Assembly (NCBI RefSeq): GCF_947241705.1
Contig: NC_079260.1
Coordinates: 434,001 to 498,000, forward strand
Source: Saccharomyces mikatae IFO 1815
Lineage: Eukaryota; Ascomycota; Saccharomycetes; Saccharomycetales; Saccharomycetaceae
Reading direction: 5' to 3'
DNA: 64,000 nucleotides
The notes under the pieces were generated by a model. It saw only the letters and a program-made list of their open reading frames with translations, was not told the origin of the DNA and did not search any database. Position 1 is the first letter of the stretch. Each line of letters starts with the position of its first letter. Shown here piece by piece: positions 33,991 through 43,191 of the stretch. The position numbers and the translations under genes were made by a program.

Positions 33991-34107
33991 TGTTGGAATA
34001 AGTGATTATTTCTATACACTTATTCGTATAAATTGGATTAAGTTATTGCAACTATACGTTCTTCGTATAAATTGGAGTAGAAAAATTCCAACATATATTG
34101 GGTCGAA
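33991..34107 (-). mobile_element. Tau LTR fragment
   Basis: About 117 bp matching the 3' end of a tau LTR in minus orientation (TGTTGGAATAAGTGATTATT...). It directly abuts the plus-strand tau, giving a head-to-head arrangement. Confidence 0.75.
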
Positions 34108-34189
34108 TCTGAAATTATATCCAACATATGATGCTAGACGAATTAACTTTCGCATTACATGTATTTTCATGTTGTAATTATCTTCCTTT

Positions 34190-35340
34190 AGCTCTAGTTT
34201 TTCTTGATCTTTTTAAAAACTTGGTTGACTTGGAGCGGCAAGTTTCTTTCCTTTAGGGTTTAGAGGTACGTTTAGTTTAGGTAATTTTTCAGTTAGTGAA
34301 TTTTCCGTACAGAGTTTCATGTATTTACCTTTTTGGTGTTTGATTTCTAGTCCAAGAATTACATATTGAATTTCATCATCGCTTTCATTAGATTTATAAT
34401 CTGAGTGTCATATTGTCTCTTTCATTTAGCTATAACTCTTTCATTCGCATATAAGTCCTTGCTAAACAATACCGTATCATCAACAAATAAGCAAATTGTC
34501 AATTGACTATTTTTAAATACACATGACCATTCACGAACATTTTGCATATTATATTTTTCCACCAGATAAGATTTGATAGTTTCATACCACTTTGTTTCAA
34601 ATCTTAAAGTGACTTCTCAAGCATATTAACTTGTTATTCAATCCTAGATGTGCTGAAGATTTTATATATAATTCTTCTTTGATGTCTGCATAGAAGTAAG
34701 CAGATTATGTGTCTAATTGTGTGACATAGTAGTCATTATCCAATGCGAGCGACAAGGATTTCATGAACACATAATGATATACAGTATTTAACTGCATTAT
34801 TGAGTCGTATGTGTCAGGATGTTGGATGTCATTTCTTGTAAAATCTAATTTTGTAGGCGCCATCACGTTTCTTGTCGAAAATAAACATTAAATTTATAAC
34901 TTTTTTACGATCTATCTTTATTCTATCGTAGTATTTGTCTGTATCCCATGTATTCATTTTTGCAATTGATTTACTTCTTTCTGGTATGCCCCTATATTTT
35001 TTTTTCTTAGTGTTCTTATTATATGCGAATATCTCATCATATCTGAAGATTGTTCGCTAAGGGTTTTACTGCTTTTGCAGCCGTTACAGTCGCTGTAAGA
35101 TTTATCAGATTCTTTGATCTTCAAGTTTCTAAACTAGGCATGTTCTCTGTATTCCATATGTCTCGTGACACCTCAATTTCAGCTTCATTACCCTTTAATG
35201 ATCTTTTTTTAATCTTCATTCCAGTGAAGATATTAGAATTATACGTACTATCCAAACTGGAACTATTTAAATGAAAATGGATCGGCGGAAGTTCTTCAAA
35301 AGGATCAGAGAAATCGATAGATTTTATTTTATAACTTGAA
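34190..35340 (-). mobile_element. Ty1/2-type (copia) pol fossil
   Basis: The minus strand of this segment resembles the Ty1/Ty2 Pol region from just before the reverse transcriptase core to past its active-site region. It is a decayed partial copy with multiple breaks and no long open frame. A delta LTR with adjoining primer-binding-site sequence in the same orientation lies upstream (36112-36444) and may be its 5' LTR, with the DNA between them rearranged or replaced. Confidence 0.8.
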
Positions 35341-35359
35341 AATATCTATAATAGCAACA

Positions 35360-35683
35360 ATGCTCAATTTAGCACGATTAAGTAGTGCAGCATTCCAATC
35401 AGCTGATAGGATACTCAACTACAACAATGCATTTTATATCACTCAGCAAGGCGCTCTGGCTAACTTCTTGACGGATTACGGGCTGGCAAGACTTGATATA
35501 GAGCTAATCAGAGAAAAATCGGTTGATGGCTACTTACTATTGTACCAAGCTGCTGATCCAGATATTATTGGAGTTAATAGTTTGACGGCACAGAAGCTTC
35601 TGATTTGTACCGACCGCGTACTACCTGAAGCATATGTAAGCTTCTATGCTCATGGTGAGTACGCTGTACGTGGAGGTTGGTAA
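35360..35683 (+). CDS. Orphan ORF with SAM-like pattern
   Basis: An uninterrupted 107-codon ORF starting MLNLARLSSAAFQSAD. I do not recognise it as a known yeast gene. Residues about 30-90 show the spacing of hydrophobic and Gly/Asp positions seen in SAM domains: FLTDYGLARL, SVDGYLLLYQA, DPDIIGVNSL and QKLLICTDRV, comparable to 'WL..GL..Y', 'IDG..LL.L', 'DL..LGI' and 'R.KIL..I'. It lies antisense and next to a Ty pol fossil, inside an LTR cluster. S. cerevisiae has a dubious ORF (YER133W-A) somewhere in this interval; I cannot tell whether they correspond. It may be a captured gene fragment. Confidence 0.4.
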   Translation: MLNLARLSSAAFQSADRILNYNNAFYITQQGALANFLTDYGLARLDIELIREKSVDGYLLLYQAADPDIIGVNSLTAQKLLICTDRVLPEAYVSFYAHGEYAVRGGW

Positions 35684-36111
35684 ACCGATGAGCAGCTAGT
35701 TAATCGTTTTGCTTATTTGGGCACTGACTTCCCTACATATTTCACTAGATTGGATTTACACTGACTCTATGACCAGTTACAATAGAACCTGCCTCGAGTC
35801 TTCGTAAACTTGGCAACTAGCCTGACACCATAAATCACGGAACTACATTTAGGTGTACTATTACTATAGCATGGTTTGCAGTTAAGTATATAAAGAATAA
35901 GCGTGACTCAGAGACTAATTTAGAGTAGGGAGAGTGTTAAAGTATCTGTAGCAAGATTGTCGAATCATTAACACATTGTAACGGACTTAGCAAGCAATTA
36001 GACGTGATGAATTGACCCTACCATGATTGTCGTTTCAGATGGCTTAATAATGAAAGAATTATGCTGTTGGCGAGAAGGTAAGACGGTATAAGGATATCTG
36101 CGGCGCTATCA

Positions 36112-36444
36112 TGAGATCTAGATGAATTTGAAGCTAATTGTTAGGATTCCATTATTGATAGAGACAATATTATTCTGTATTCACAGAGTTTACTCGAAGT
36201 TCTCCTCGAGGATATAGGATCCGCAAAAGAGAATCGAAAATTCTACATAATAATGTACTTGTTTCTTCTTTTGTTTTTATACGTTATCACTCATTATCCT
36301 GATACATTATCAATCTTTGCTTTTCATCTTTCACTGAAATCGACGACTGTTTCTCAATCTTTATGTCATCTAACACCTTTATATGATAATATACTAGTAA
36401 TAGGAATACTACTTGATAGATGGTAGTCGGTTCATGTTCCAACA
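36112..36444 (-). mobile_element. Ty1/2-type (delta) LTR with adjoining primer-binding site
   Basis: A 333-bp full-length delta, from TGAGATCTAG to GTTCCAACA. The bases just outside its 3' end (36100-36111) match, with one difference, the end of initiator tRNA-Met. They are therefore a Ty primer-binding site, and this is a 5' LTR with a piece of internal DNA rather than a clean solo LTR. It ends 291 bp before the YER134C homologue. Confidence 0.85.
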
Positions 36445-36735
36445 CATTTCTCACTGTTGAAATTACCTTGATCAATTATCGCATTCCATCAATTATTTCA
36501 AAATCCACCTTTATCTCCAAAGAAACATGTTTGAACTGCCTGTTACTACCAATTTGTACATTGCAACCCTGCTGATCTAAAAACGAATAAGGAATGGAAT
36601 ACTTTTCCCGCACAGGAAGAACGGTTTTCTGGGAAAAAAATTTGCTTTCTCGAGGGGCCACCAATTTACCTTCAAGCCCTCAAATAAAGAAATTTGTTAC
36701 ATAACCTATTCTTTTATATACTCAACACATTTATT

Positions 36736-37272
36736 ATGACTGGGTACCCTGACGTAGCTGCTTTTGATTTGGATTACACGGTGTGGCCCTGCTATTGTGA
36801 CACCCATTTGCATGGTCCTTTCAAACCAGTGAAAAGTAAAAATGGCGAGGTTCTCACAATTTTATGTAGAGATGGTTACGAGGTCACTATTTATAGGGAT
36901 ATCCCACGTATTCTGGGTGATTTGAAGGATAATGGAGTTAAGTTGATGACCGCATCAAGGACATGGGCCCCTGAAATTGCTCAGGAAATATTGAGAATAT
37001 TTAAAATTGAGTACAATGGTACTTTAATCCCGTTAGCCAATCTATTCAATGAGTTTCAATGGGGAGAAAGAAGTAAGATTGGTCATTTAAGGGATGGTTT
37101 AAAGGACCTTTATGATACCACTGATTTGAGATCAAAGAAGATTTGCTTATTTGATGATGAAAGTAGGAACAGAGAAGTAGAGAAATATGATGTTAAATTT
37201 GTTTACGTGAGAGATCCAGAAAATGGGCCATCTTGGAAACTTTACCAAGACTATTTAAGTGGGAAACTTTAA
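36736..37272 (+). CDS. Mdp1-type HAD phosphatase (YER134C homologue)
   Basis: A magnesium-dependent acid phosphatase of the HAD superfamily. The 178-residue product starts [18 protein letters not shown], equal in length to S. cerevisiae YER134C. HAD motif I is DLDYT (Asp nucleophile), motif II is the TAS of [13 protein letters not shown], a conserved Lys lies in the middle, and motif III/IV is CLFDDESRN. Upstream in-frame codons lack an ATG, so the ATG at 36736 is the start. Family members dephosphorylate sugar or protein-linked phosphates; the physiological substrate in yeast is uncertain. Orientation is opposite to the S. cerevisiae map. Confidence 0.95.
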   Translation: MTGYPDVAAFDLDYTVWPCYCDTHLHGPFKPVKSKNGEVLTILCRDGYEVTIYRDIPRILGDLKDNGVKLMTASRTWAPEIAQEILRIFKIEYNGTLIPLANLFNEFQWGERSKIGHLRDGLKDLYDTTDLRSKKICLFDDESRNREVEKYDVKFVYVRDPENGPSWKLYQDYLSGKL

Positions 37273-37476
37273 AAAGCGAAGTGCTTGATAATGCTGTATC
37301 ATATACAAGAGACGAATCATCGTTATGATAGAAGACTAAATGTTGTTATGATAGAAGACTAAATGTAGTTGCAACTTGACTGATTTTTTTCAATTATTTT
37401 CAAGCACTTTAGTAAAGAGAAAATAGAATTCCTAAGTATTCATTTTGATTCTTTTTGATAGAGGCAATTTCAGTAG

Positions 37477-37688
37477 TGAGAATGATGTGGATCTTGAGAT
37501 AATTGTTTGGATTCTATTGCTGATAAAGGCAATACTATCAGGTATACAGGATATACCAGAAGTTCTTCTCAAGGATATAGGTGAAATTAGAAATATGCTC
37601 TAATAACACCTTAAGCTTATTTATAAAGATGTAAATGAACCCCAAAATAGGTATATCCGTAAAAGAGTATCGATAATTCCACATATAA
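37477..37688 (-). mobile_element. Delta LTR fragment carrying a 70-bp insert
   Basis: Delta-like blocks on the minus strand (TGAGAATGATGTGG, GGATTCTATTGC, AGAAGTTCTTCTCAAGGATATAGG, then CCGTAAAAGAGTATCGATAATTCC) are separated by about 70 bp of unrelated sequence (37583-37652) bounded by ATAGGT direct repeats. It is an old and incomplete LTR. Confidence 0.7.
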
Positions 37689-37843
37689 CAGTTGAAAGAA
37701 AATCAACTATCGCACATCAGCTAGTAGTCATACTACTAGTGTATTATCGTGTATGGTGTTAAATGATGACGTAAGTTATGTGAAACTGTCATCGAGGTTA
37801 GAGGGGTTGAAATGCAAGGATTGATAATGTAATAGGATAATGT
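37689..37843 (+). mobile_element. Delta LTR 5' fragment, plus orientation
   Basis: About 155 bp of the delta U3 end in plus orientation (GAAAGAAAATCAACTATCG, GTATGGTGTTAAATGATGACG, GCAAGGATTGATAATGTAATAGGATAATG). It stops where a tau LTR begins. It is in inverted orientation to the LTR left of the YER134C homologue. Confidence 0.8.
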
Positions 37844-38057
37844 GTTGGAATAAGTGATCACTACTTTACATTTATTTGTATAAATTGATGTAGTTGATGA
37901 TGAACATTTTTTAACATGATACTAATAATGTTGGGTAAATTTATACAATCATTCTTATGATGATACCAATTTAATTGAAATAAACAAGTTCTCATGATAG
38001 AATTTCCTGCAGTAGTAAGATAAAAGATCTATTATTAGAATTTTTCTACTCCAATTT
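37844..38057 (-). mobile_element. Tau LTR fragment split by a delta insertion
   Basis: Tau 3' sequence starting TGTTGGAATAAGTGATCAC in minus orientation. Its distal end passes into plus-oriented tau sequence, which continues at 38507-38555 after a compound delta that carries AATTT target duplications. The tau itself thus has a fold-back layout. Confidence 0.7.
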
Positions 38058-38506
38058 TGAGATAATAGTGGAGTTTGATGTAATTGTTGGGATTCCATTT
38101 TTTATAAGGCAATAATATTAAGTATGTAGATATACTAGAAGTTCTCCTCTATTATCTCATGGCGGCGCTACCATGAGATAATAGTGGAGTTTGATGTAAT
38201 TGTTGGGATTCCATTTTTTATAAGGCAATAATATTAAGTATGTAGATATACTAGAAGTTCTCCTCAGGGATTTAGGAATCCATAAAAGGGAATCTGCAAT
38301 TCTACACAATTCTATAAACATTATTATCATCGTTTTATATGTTCTTATTCATTGATCCTATTACATTATCAATCCTTGCGTTTCAGCTTCCACTAATTTA
38401 GATGACTATATCTCATCATTTGCGTCATCTTCTAACACCGTATATGATAATATACTAGTAATATGACTACTAGTTAGTAGATGATAGTTGATTTATATTA
38501 CAACAA
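38058..38506 (-). mobile_element. Compound delta: full LTR plus PBS plus partial LTR
   Basis: A 449-bp unit bounded by a perfect 5-bp duplication AATTT (38053-38057, 38507-38511). It consists of a complete 333-bp delta (38174-38506, minus), a 12-base match to the 3' end of initiator tRNA-Met, that is a primer-binding site (38162-38173), a short fold-back (arms 38149-38162 and 38172-38185), and a 92-bp copy of the LTR end (38058-38149). It is inserted in a tau LTR. Confidence 0.85.
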
Positions 38507-38582
38507 ATTTATACAAATAAATGTATAGTAGTAATCACTTATTCCAATACAACTAATTATCAACACGACAAATATATCATTC

Positions 38583-38913
38583 TGAGAGATTGGCGAATTT
38601 TGAGATGATTGTTGGGATTCCATTGTTGATAAAGGCAATAATATTAGGTATGTAGATATACTAGAAGTTCTCCTCGAGGATATAGGAATCCAATAAATGG
38701 AACTCGTAATTCTACATAATTCTGTATATGCTTTTATTGTCATTTTATATTTGTCAGTCATTATCCTATTACATTATCAATCCTTGCATTTCAGCTTCCA
38801 CTTACTTCGATGACCGCTTCTCATAACTTATGTCATCTTATAACACCGTATATGATAATGTACTAGTAGTATGACTACTAGTTGATAGACGATAGTTGAT
38901 TTTCATTCCAACA
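38583..38913 (-). mobile_element. Ty1/2-type (delta) solo LTR with target duplication
   Basis: 331 bp from TGAGAGATTGG to TTCCAACA, minus orientation, flanked by the perfect duplication CATTC (38578-38582, 38914-38918). A clean solo LTR. Confidence 0.92.
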
Positions 38914-38929
38914 CATTCATGAACGATTA

Positions 38930-38977
38930 TTATAATGTATTGTCATAGTAATGTAGCATTTTGAGATCAAGTATTTA
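38930..38977 (-). mobile_element. Sigma (Ty3) LTR end fragment
   Basis: ATGTATTGTCATA...GCATTTTGAGATC repeats the 5'-end block that also closes the larger sigma LTR to the right. It is therefore a residual end of a second Ty3-type LTR in the same orientation. Confidence 0.6.
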
Positions 38978-39324
38978 TGTTGTATTACGGGCTCGAGTAA
39001 TACAGAGGTGTCCTGAAAATCCTAATATACTATCTTAGGGAAGTAACTTATTGTCAAAACGACTTATCAACTTAATTCACGGGATGTTACTTATCCTATA
39101 TATTATATAAGATATGGTTTATACTAAATAGTGGAAGCGCGGAATCTCGGATCTAACTAATTGTTCAGGTACTTATGCATTTGATTAGTTCAGCTCAGGA
39201 AGGCAGAGTTTTACCTTATGTTGCTCAATCTGTTCGTTTCGTTATAAGTCTGTTTCATATGTGTTTTATGAACGTTTAGAGTGATGTATTGTCATACTGA
39301 GGTATCTCATTTTAAGACACACGA
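38978..39324 (-). mobile_element. Ty3-type (sigma) solo LTR
   Basis: About 347 bp starting TGTTGTATTACGGGCTCGAGTAA, with GGAAGCGCGGAATCTCGGATC and the closing ATGTATTGTCATACTGAGG block. This is the sigma LTR in minus orientation. It ends about 16 bp before tRNA-Val, exactly where Ty3 integrates (at the Pol III start site). Confidence 0.92.
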
Positions 39325-39340
39325 ACTTGCAATGAAGTTA

Positions 39341-39414
39341 GGTTTCGTGGTCTAGTCGGTTATGGCATCTGCTTAACACGCAGAACGTCCCCAGTTCGAT
39401 CCTGGGCGAAATCA
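39341..39414 (+). tRNA. tRNA-Val(AAC)
   Basis: A 74-nt gene beginning GGTTTCGTGGTCTAGTCGGT, with anticodon AAC in loop CTTAACAC, B box AGTTCGATCCT, no intron, and a T-run terminator right after. A sigma LTR lies directly upstream. Confidence 0.97.
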
Positions 39415-40239
39415 ATTTTTTATGTTTATCTTGAAAATACCACCAAATATTACACTTCAAGATTTGACTTAATGAAATGAATCTGGTAACAGTTAGAATG
39501 TGCTTGAGTGTCCCTCAGTGATTAGAATATACAAAAGGATAACTAGCGATAATTTTAATAAACTATTCAAATTTTACATGGCTGAACGCTGGAACGTTTT
39601 TAGTAGAGCAGCGCCATTTTATGTTTCTTTACCAACATTTTTCTTTATTATTCGTTTCTTCATTATTTACTTTTCCTACAATATCCTGAAGCAGTATCAA
39701 GTATATGTTCCTAAACTTAAAAAATGCCTCAGGGTATGCCGATCAAAAACAATAAATGTACAATAAATGTACAATAATGCAAATATCTCGCACTCTGGAG
39801 TCCATAATTTATATCCAACTTATTACCTTTCCCACCAAACCATTGTAAAACTCTTTATAAATTAACAGATATTGTCAGGTGATATGTTATATGAGGTCGT
39901 AAAGGCTTGAAGGTGTTATCATACAGATGTTACCCGCTGTATGAATCGTTTATCTTTACATTGGCAGTTTTTCCCCTCTCCTGGCGGCCTCCAATTTTGG
40001 CCGTGGGAAACTTCAGCGAGGGATTGTTTGTAACTGTAATTTCAACATGTCAGCTGATTTATTCCGACTAATCTAGTAAGAGATTTTGTTTCATTCTTGA
40101 TACGTCTCTCCCATCAAATTTTGATATTATCTCTTTTGAGTACAGGATATTTTTCTGAGCAGAACTACATTAGTATTTTCCTTTTACTACCGTTCCTATC
40201 ATATCTCTAAGTGAATAGCGACTTATATAGCATAACACA
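39415..40239. promoter_or_regulatory. tRNA-Val to GDI1 spacer
   Basis: 825 bp. A 62-codon ORF with a hydrophobic stretch (39578-39766, plus) is present but not recognised. The GDI1 promoter side is C/T-rich near 39970-40020. No LTR seen. Confidence 0.45.
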
Positions 40240-41595
40240 ATGGATCCGGAAACTATAGACACAGAGTACGACGTGATTGTTTTAGGTACCGGTATTACTG
40301 AGTGCATCTTATCTGGTTTACTCTCTGTAGATGGAAAAAAAGTATTACATATTGACAAGCAAGATCATTATGGTGGTGAAGCTGCTTCTGTGACCTTATC
40401 TCAATTGTATGAAAAATTCAAACAGAATCCTATCAGTAAAGAGGAGCGGGAATCTAAGTTTGGGAAAGATAGAGACTGGAATGTCGATTTGATTCCTAAA
40501 TTTCTGATGGCCAATGGTGAACTCACAAATATCTTAATACATACTGATGTGACTAGATATGTTGATTTCAAACAAGTTTCTGGTTCCTACGTGTTCAAAC
40601 AAGGAAAAATTTACAAAGTACCAGCAAATGAAATAGAAGCCATTTCTTCACCATTAATGGGTATTTTTGAAAAACGTAGAATGAAAAAATTCCTAGAATG
40701 GATTAGTTCTTACAAAGAAGATGACTTATCCTCTCATCAAGGTCTAGACTTGGACAAGAATACCATGGATGAAGTTTATTATAAATTTGGTTTAGGTAAT
40801 TCCACCAAGGAATTTATTGGTCATGCAATGGCTTTATGGACCAATGATGACTATTTGCAGCAGCCCGCTAGACCATCGTTTGAGAGGATCTTGTTGTATT
40901 GCCAAAGTGTTGCTCGTTACGGTAAATCACCTTATCTATATCCTATGTATGGGTTGGGCGAACTTCCACAAGGATTTGCTCGTTTGTCGGCTATTTATGG
41001 TGGTACTTATATGCTGGACACCCCAATTGATGAAGTATTGTACAAGAAAGATACAGGAAAATTTGAAGGGGTCAAGACTAAACTGGGAACTTTCAAGGCC
41101 CCATTGGTTATTGCTGATCCAACCTACTTCCCTGAAAAATGTAAATCTACCGGCCAAAGAGTCATCAGAGCCATCTGTATTTTAAACCACCCAGTTCCAA
41201 ACACCAGTAATGCAGATTCCTTACAAATTATCATCCCACAAAGTCAGCTAGGTAGGAAAAGCGATATATACGTTGCGATCGTTTCGGACGCACATAACGT
41301 TTGCTCCAAGGGCCATTACTTAGCTATTATTTCCACAATCATCGAAACTGATAAACCACATATAGAATTGGAACCTGCTTTCAAGCTTCTAGGGCCAATC
41401 GAGGAAAAATTCATGGGCATTGCTGAATTGTTTGAACCAAGAGAAGACGGTTCTAAGGATAGCGTCTACTTATCCAGATCATACGATGCATCCTCCCATT
41501 TCGAATCTATGACTGATGACGTTAAAGATATCTACTTTAGGGTAACAGGCCATCCACTAGTTTTGAAGCAAAGACAGGAGCAAGAAAAGCAATGA
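40240..41595 (+). CDS. GDI1: Gdi1 Rab GDP-dissociation inhibitor
   Basis: An essential cytosolic chaperone that extracts prenylated GDP-bound Rab proteins (Sec4, Ypt1 and others) from membranes. The 451-residue product equals S. cerevisiae Gdi1 and is nearly identical in the part I can compare. The N-terminal dinucleotide-fold-like motif VIVLGTGITECILSGLLS, the Rab-binding platform (HYGGEAASVTLSQLYEKF, then the YGKSPYLYPMYGLGELPQGFARL sequence-conserved region, in shorter pieces) and the C-terminal YFRVTGHP are present. It is the most conserved protein of the middle region. Confidence 0.99.
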   Translation: MDPETIDTEYDVIVLGTGITECILSGLLSVDGKKVLHIDKQDHYGGEAASVTLSQLYEKFKQNPISKEERESKFGKDRDWNVDLIPKFLMANGELTNILIHTDVTRYVDFKQVSGSYVFKQGKIYKVPANEIEAISSPLMGIFEKRRMKKFLEWISSYKEDDLSSHQGLDLDKNTMDEVYYKFGLGNSTKEFIGHAMALWTNDDYLQQPARPSFERILLYCQSVARYGKSPYLYPMYGLGELPQGFARLSAIYGGTYMLDTPIDEVLYKKDTGKFEGVKTKLGTFKAPLVIADPTYFPEKCKSTGQRVIRAICILNHPVPNTSNADSLQIIIPQSQLGRKSDIYVAIVSDAHNVCSKGHYLAIISTIIETDKPHIELEPAFKLLGPIEEKFMGIAELFEPREDGSKDSVYLSRSYDASSHFESMTDDVKDIYFRVTGHPLVLKQRQEQEKQ

Positions 41596-41978
41596 ACTCA
41601 TAGCCTTCACGACGAATGAAACAACCAAGGGCAAACTTGTCTTTTTACTGTACCTGTATAAGCGAGTTGCTATTACCAATAAATGAAACAGATTAGAATA
41701 ATAAAAGAATAACTACAAAAAACAACAACAACTATATAAATGAGGGAAAAGACTGTTTTTATTCCCTCCTCATTTCTCATTTTTTTTTGTTATGTACGTA
41801 TAACTGGCAGCTTCATTACTGATTCTCTCTCCTTTTTTTATTGTGTATTTTCTTTTTTCCCCCTCTTATTATATACTACATTCTATGGAAAAATAGTACT
41901 GATGAGATTAGTATGTACACTGTGGTTTTAACACGTTAGTAAGGTACATTTTATTTTACTATTTCAAAGGCTCTCTCA
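41596..41978. other. GDI1-YER137C convergent 3' region
   Basis: 383 bp of AT-rich terminator DNA with T-runs near 41785 and 41835. No gene or repeat seen. Confidence 0.45.
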
Positions 41979-42461
41979 TCATTCTTTTGGCAGCACAGTC
42001 AATCTCACATCACAACGGGCTCTTGTGTGACCAACCTGATGGCAAAATGAACACTTAATCTTGTTCTTTTTCTTTTTACCACTTCTTTTGCTGGTTGCAA
42101 CCTGAGCGTTATTTATTGCATCCACTTCTGTTTTAGGTATAATCGGTATCAGGGCATATTTTTGGTCATCTTTTTCCAAGATATCTATGCCATTCCGTAG
42201 TATTACGTCAAGAACACTGGTATTCATCACATTGCTCCCAGTGTTTTCATTTAAACCAAGTAACAAATTAATGAAATTCTCTAGTTCTTTCAACTTACGG
42301 TTATACTCTACTTGTAACTGAGAACCATCTTTTCGCTTTGAAATAATTAACTTAGCCAGGGAATCCATAGCTTGTGATAACCTGATGATGTCATTTTCAG
42401 TCCTTTTTGATGGCTCACCCATTTTGTTGAAGTCACGTTCGATTCTTTTAGAACAGTTCAT
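41979..42461 (-). CDS. YER137C homologue, CCHC zinc-knuckle protein
   Basis: A protein of unknown function. From the first ATG it has 160 residues; a second ATG at codon 14 (42422) would give 147, near the 148 residues of S. cerevisiae YER137C, so the inner start is quite possible. The N-terminal part is helical ([27 protein letters not shown]). A basic [12 protein letters not shown] patch precedes a single zinc knuckle [14 protein letters not shown] (C-X2-C-X4-H-X4-C), which suggests RNA or nucleic-acid binding. It is divergent from SCR1, 142 bp apart. Confidence 0.9.
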   Translation of the reverse strand: MNCSKRIERDFNKMGEPSKRTENDIIRLSQAMDSLAKLIISKRKDGSQLQVEYNRKLKELENFINLLLGLNENTGSNVMNTSVLDVILRNGIDILEKDDQKYALIPIIPKTEVDAINNAQVATSKRSGKKKKNKIKCSFCHQVGHTRARCDVRLTVLPKE

Positions 42462-42603
42462 AATAATGCCTAGGTTGCATTGGACCCCATCTCATCACAC
42501 CGAGCCTTTTTCTTCTAAACTCTGAGGGCGCTCGATATCCTTAGCTTAACAAAAATCAAAGCAAAAGTAATGAACAAAACAAAACACTAGGACCACAGTT
42601 GCT

Positions 42604-43125
42604 AGGCTGTAATGGCTTTCTGGTGGAATGGGATACGTTGAGAATTTTGGCCGAGGAACAAATCCTTCCTCACGGCCGGACACGGATTGCACGCCCTTTG
42701 GGCAAGGAGTAGAATTTCTATTTCGCGCCGTGCCCTGTTGTGGCAACCGTCTTTCCCCCGTCGTTGGTTTGTCCTGGGCAGAGCTGTCTGCCCGGAGGCG
42801 GGGGAGTCCTATCTAAAGTGTCCCGGCTTAAATAAATCGATCTTTGCGGGCAGCCCATTGGCAGGAGGCGTGAGGAATCCGTCTCTCTGTCTGGTGCGGC
42901 AATGTAGTTCTGGGTCCCTTAGGGGCTCCACCTTCACCGCTGTTAGGGGAGTTTTATCCAGCATCAGCAAAGGTGACCCGTGATGGAGGCGGCCGGGATA
43001 GCACATATTAGTGGGATAATCGTGCAAATTTATCGCTTCGGTGGTTTAAATTGGCGGTACCATCAGGATTTACTCTCACATTGTGGTCATACCTTCTGGT
43101 GTGAGTGTGTATTCCAAACCATTTT
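42604..43125 (+). ncRNA. SCR1: SCR1, signal recognition particle RNA
   Basis: The 7SL-type RNA scaffold of the SRP, transcribed by Pol III. Sequence blocks identical or close to S. cerevisiae SCR1 run through the interval: AGGCTGTAATGGCTTTCTGG start, GGCCGAGGAACAAATCC, GCGGGCAGCCCATTGGCAGG, GGAGGCGTGAGGAATCCGTC, and GTGACCCGTGATGGAGG. The T-run at 43122-43128 ends it, giving about 522 nt, the S. cerevisiae length. Position between GDI1/YER137C and the next tRNA matches the reference map. Confidence 0.96.
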
Positions 43126-43191
43126 TTTACCCTCTGAGACATGTTCAGAGGACACGTTTGGAGATAGTATTTTGAAATGTTTTAATGATGA

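Noticed and set aside
39578-39766. 62-codon ORF with a hydrophobic segment between tRNA-Val and GDI1
   Set aside because: Composition follows T-rich DNA, and no homologue is recognised; kept only as a note on the spacer.
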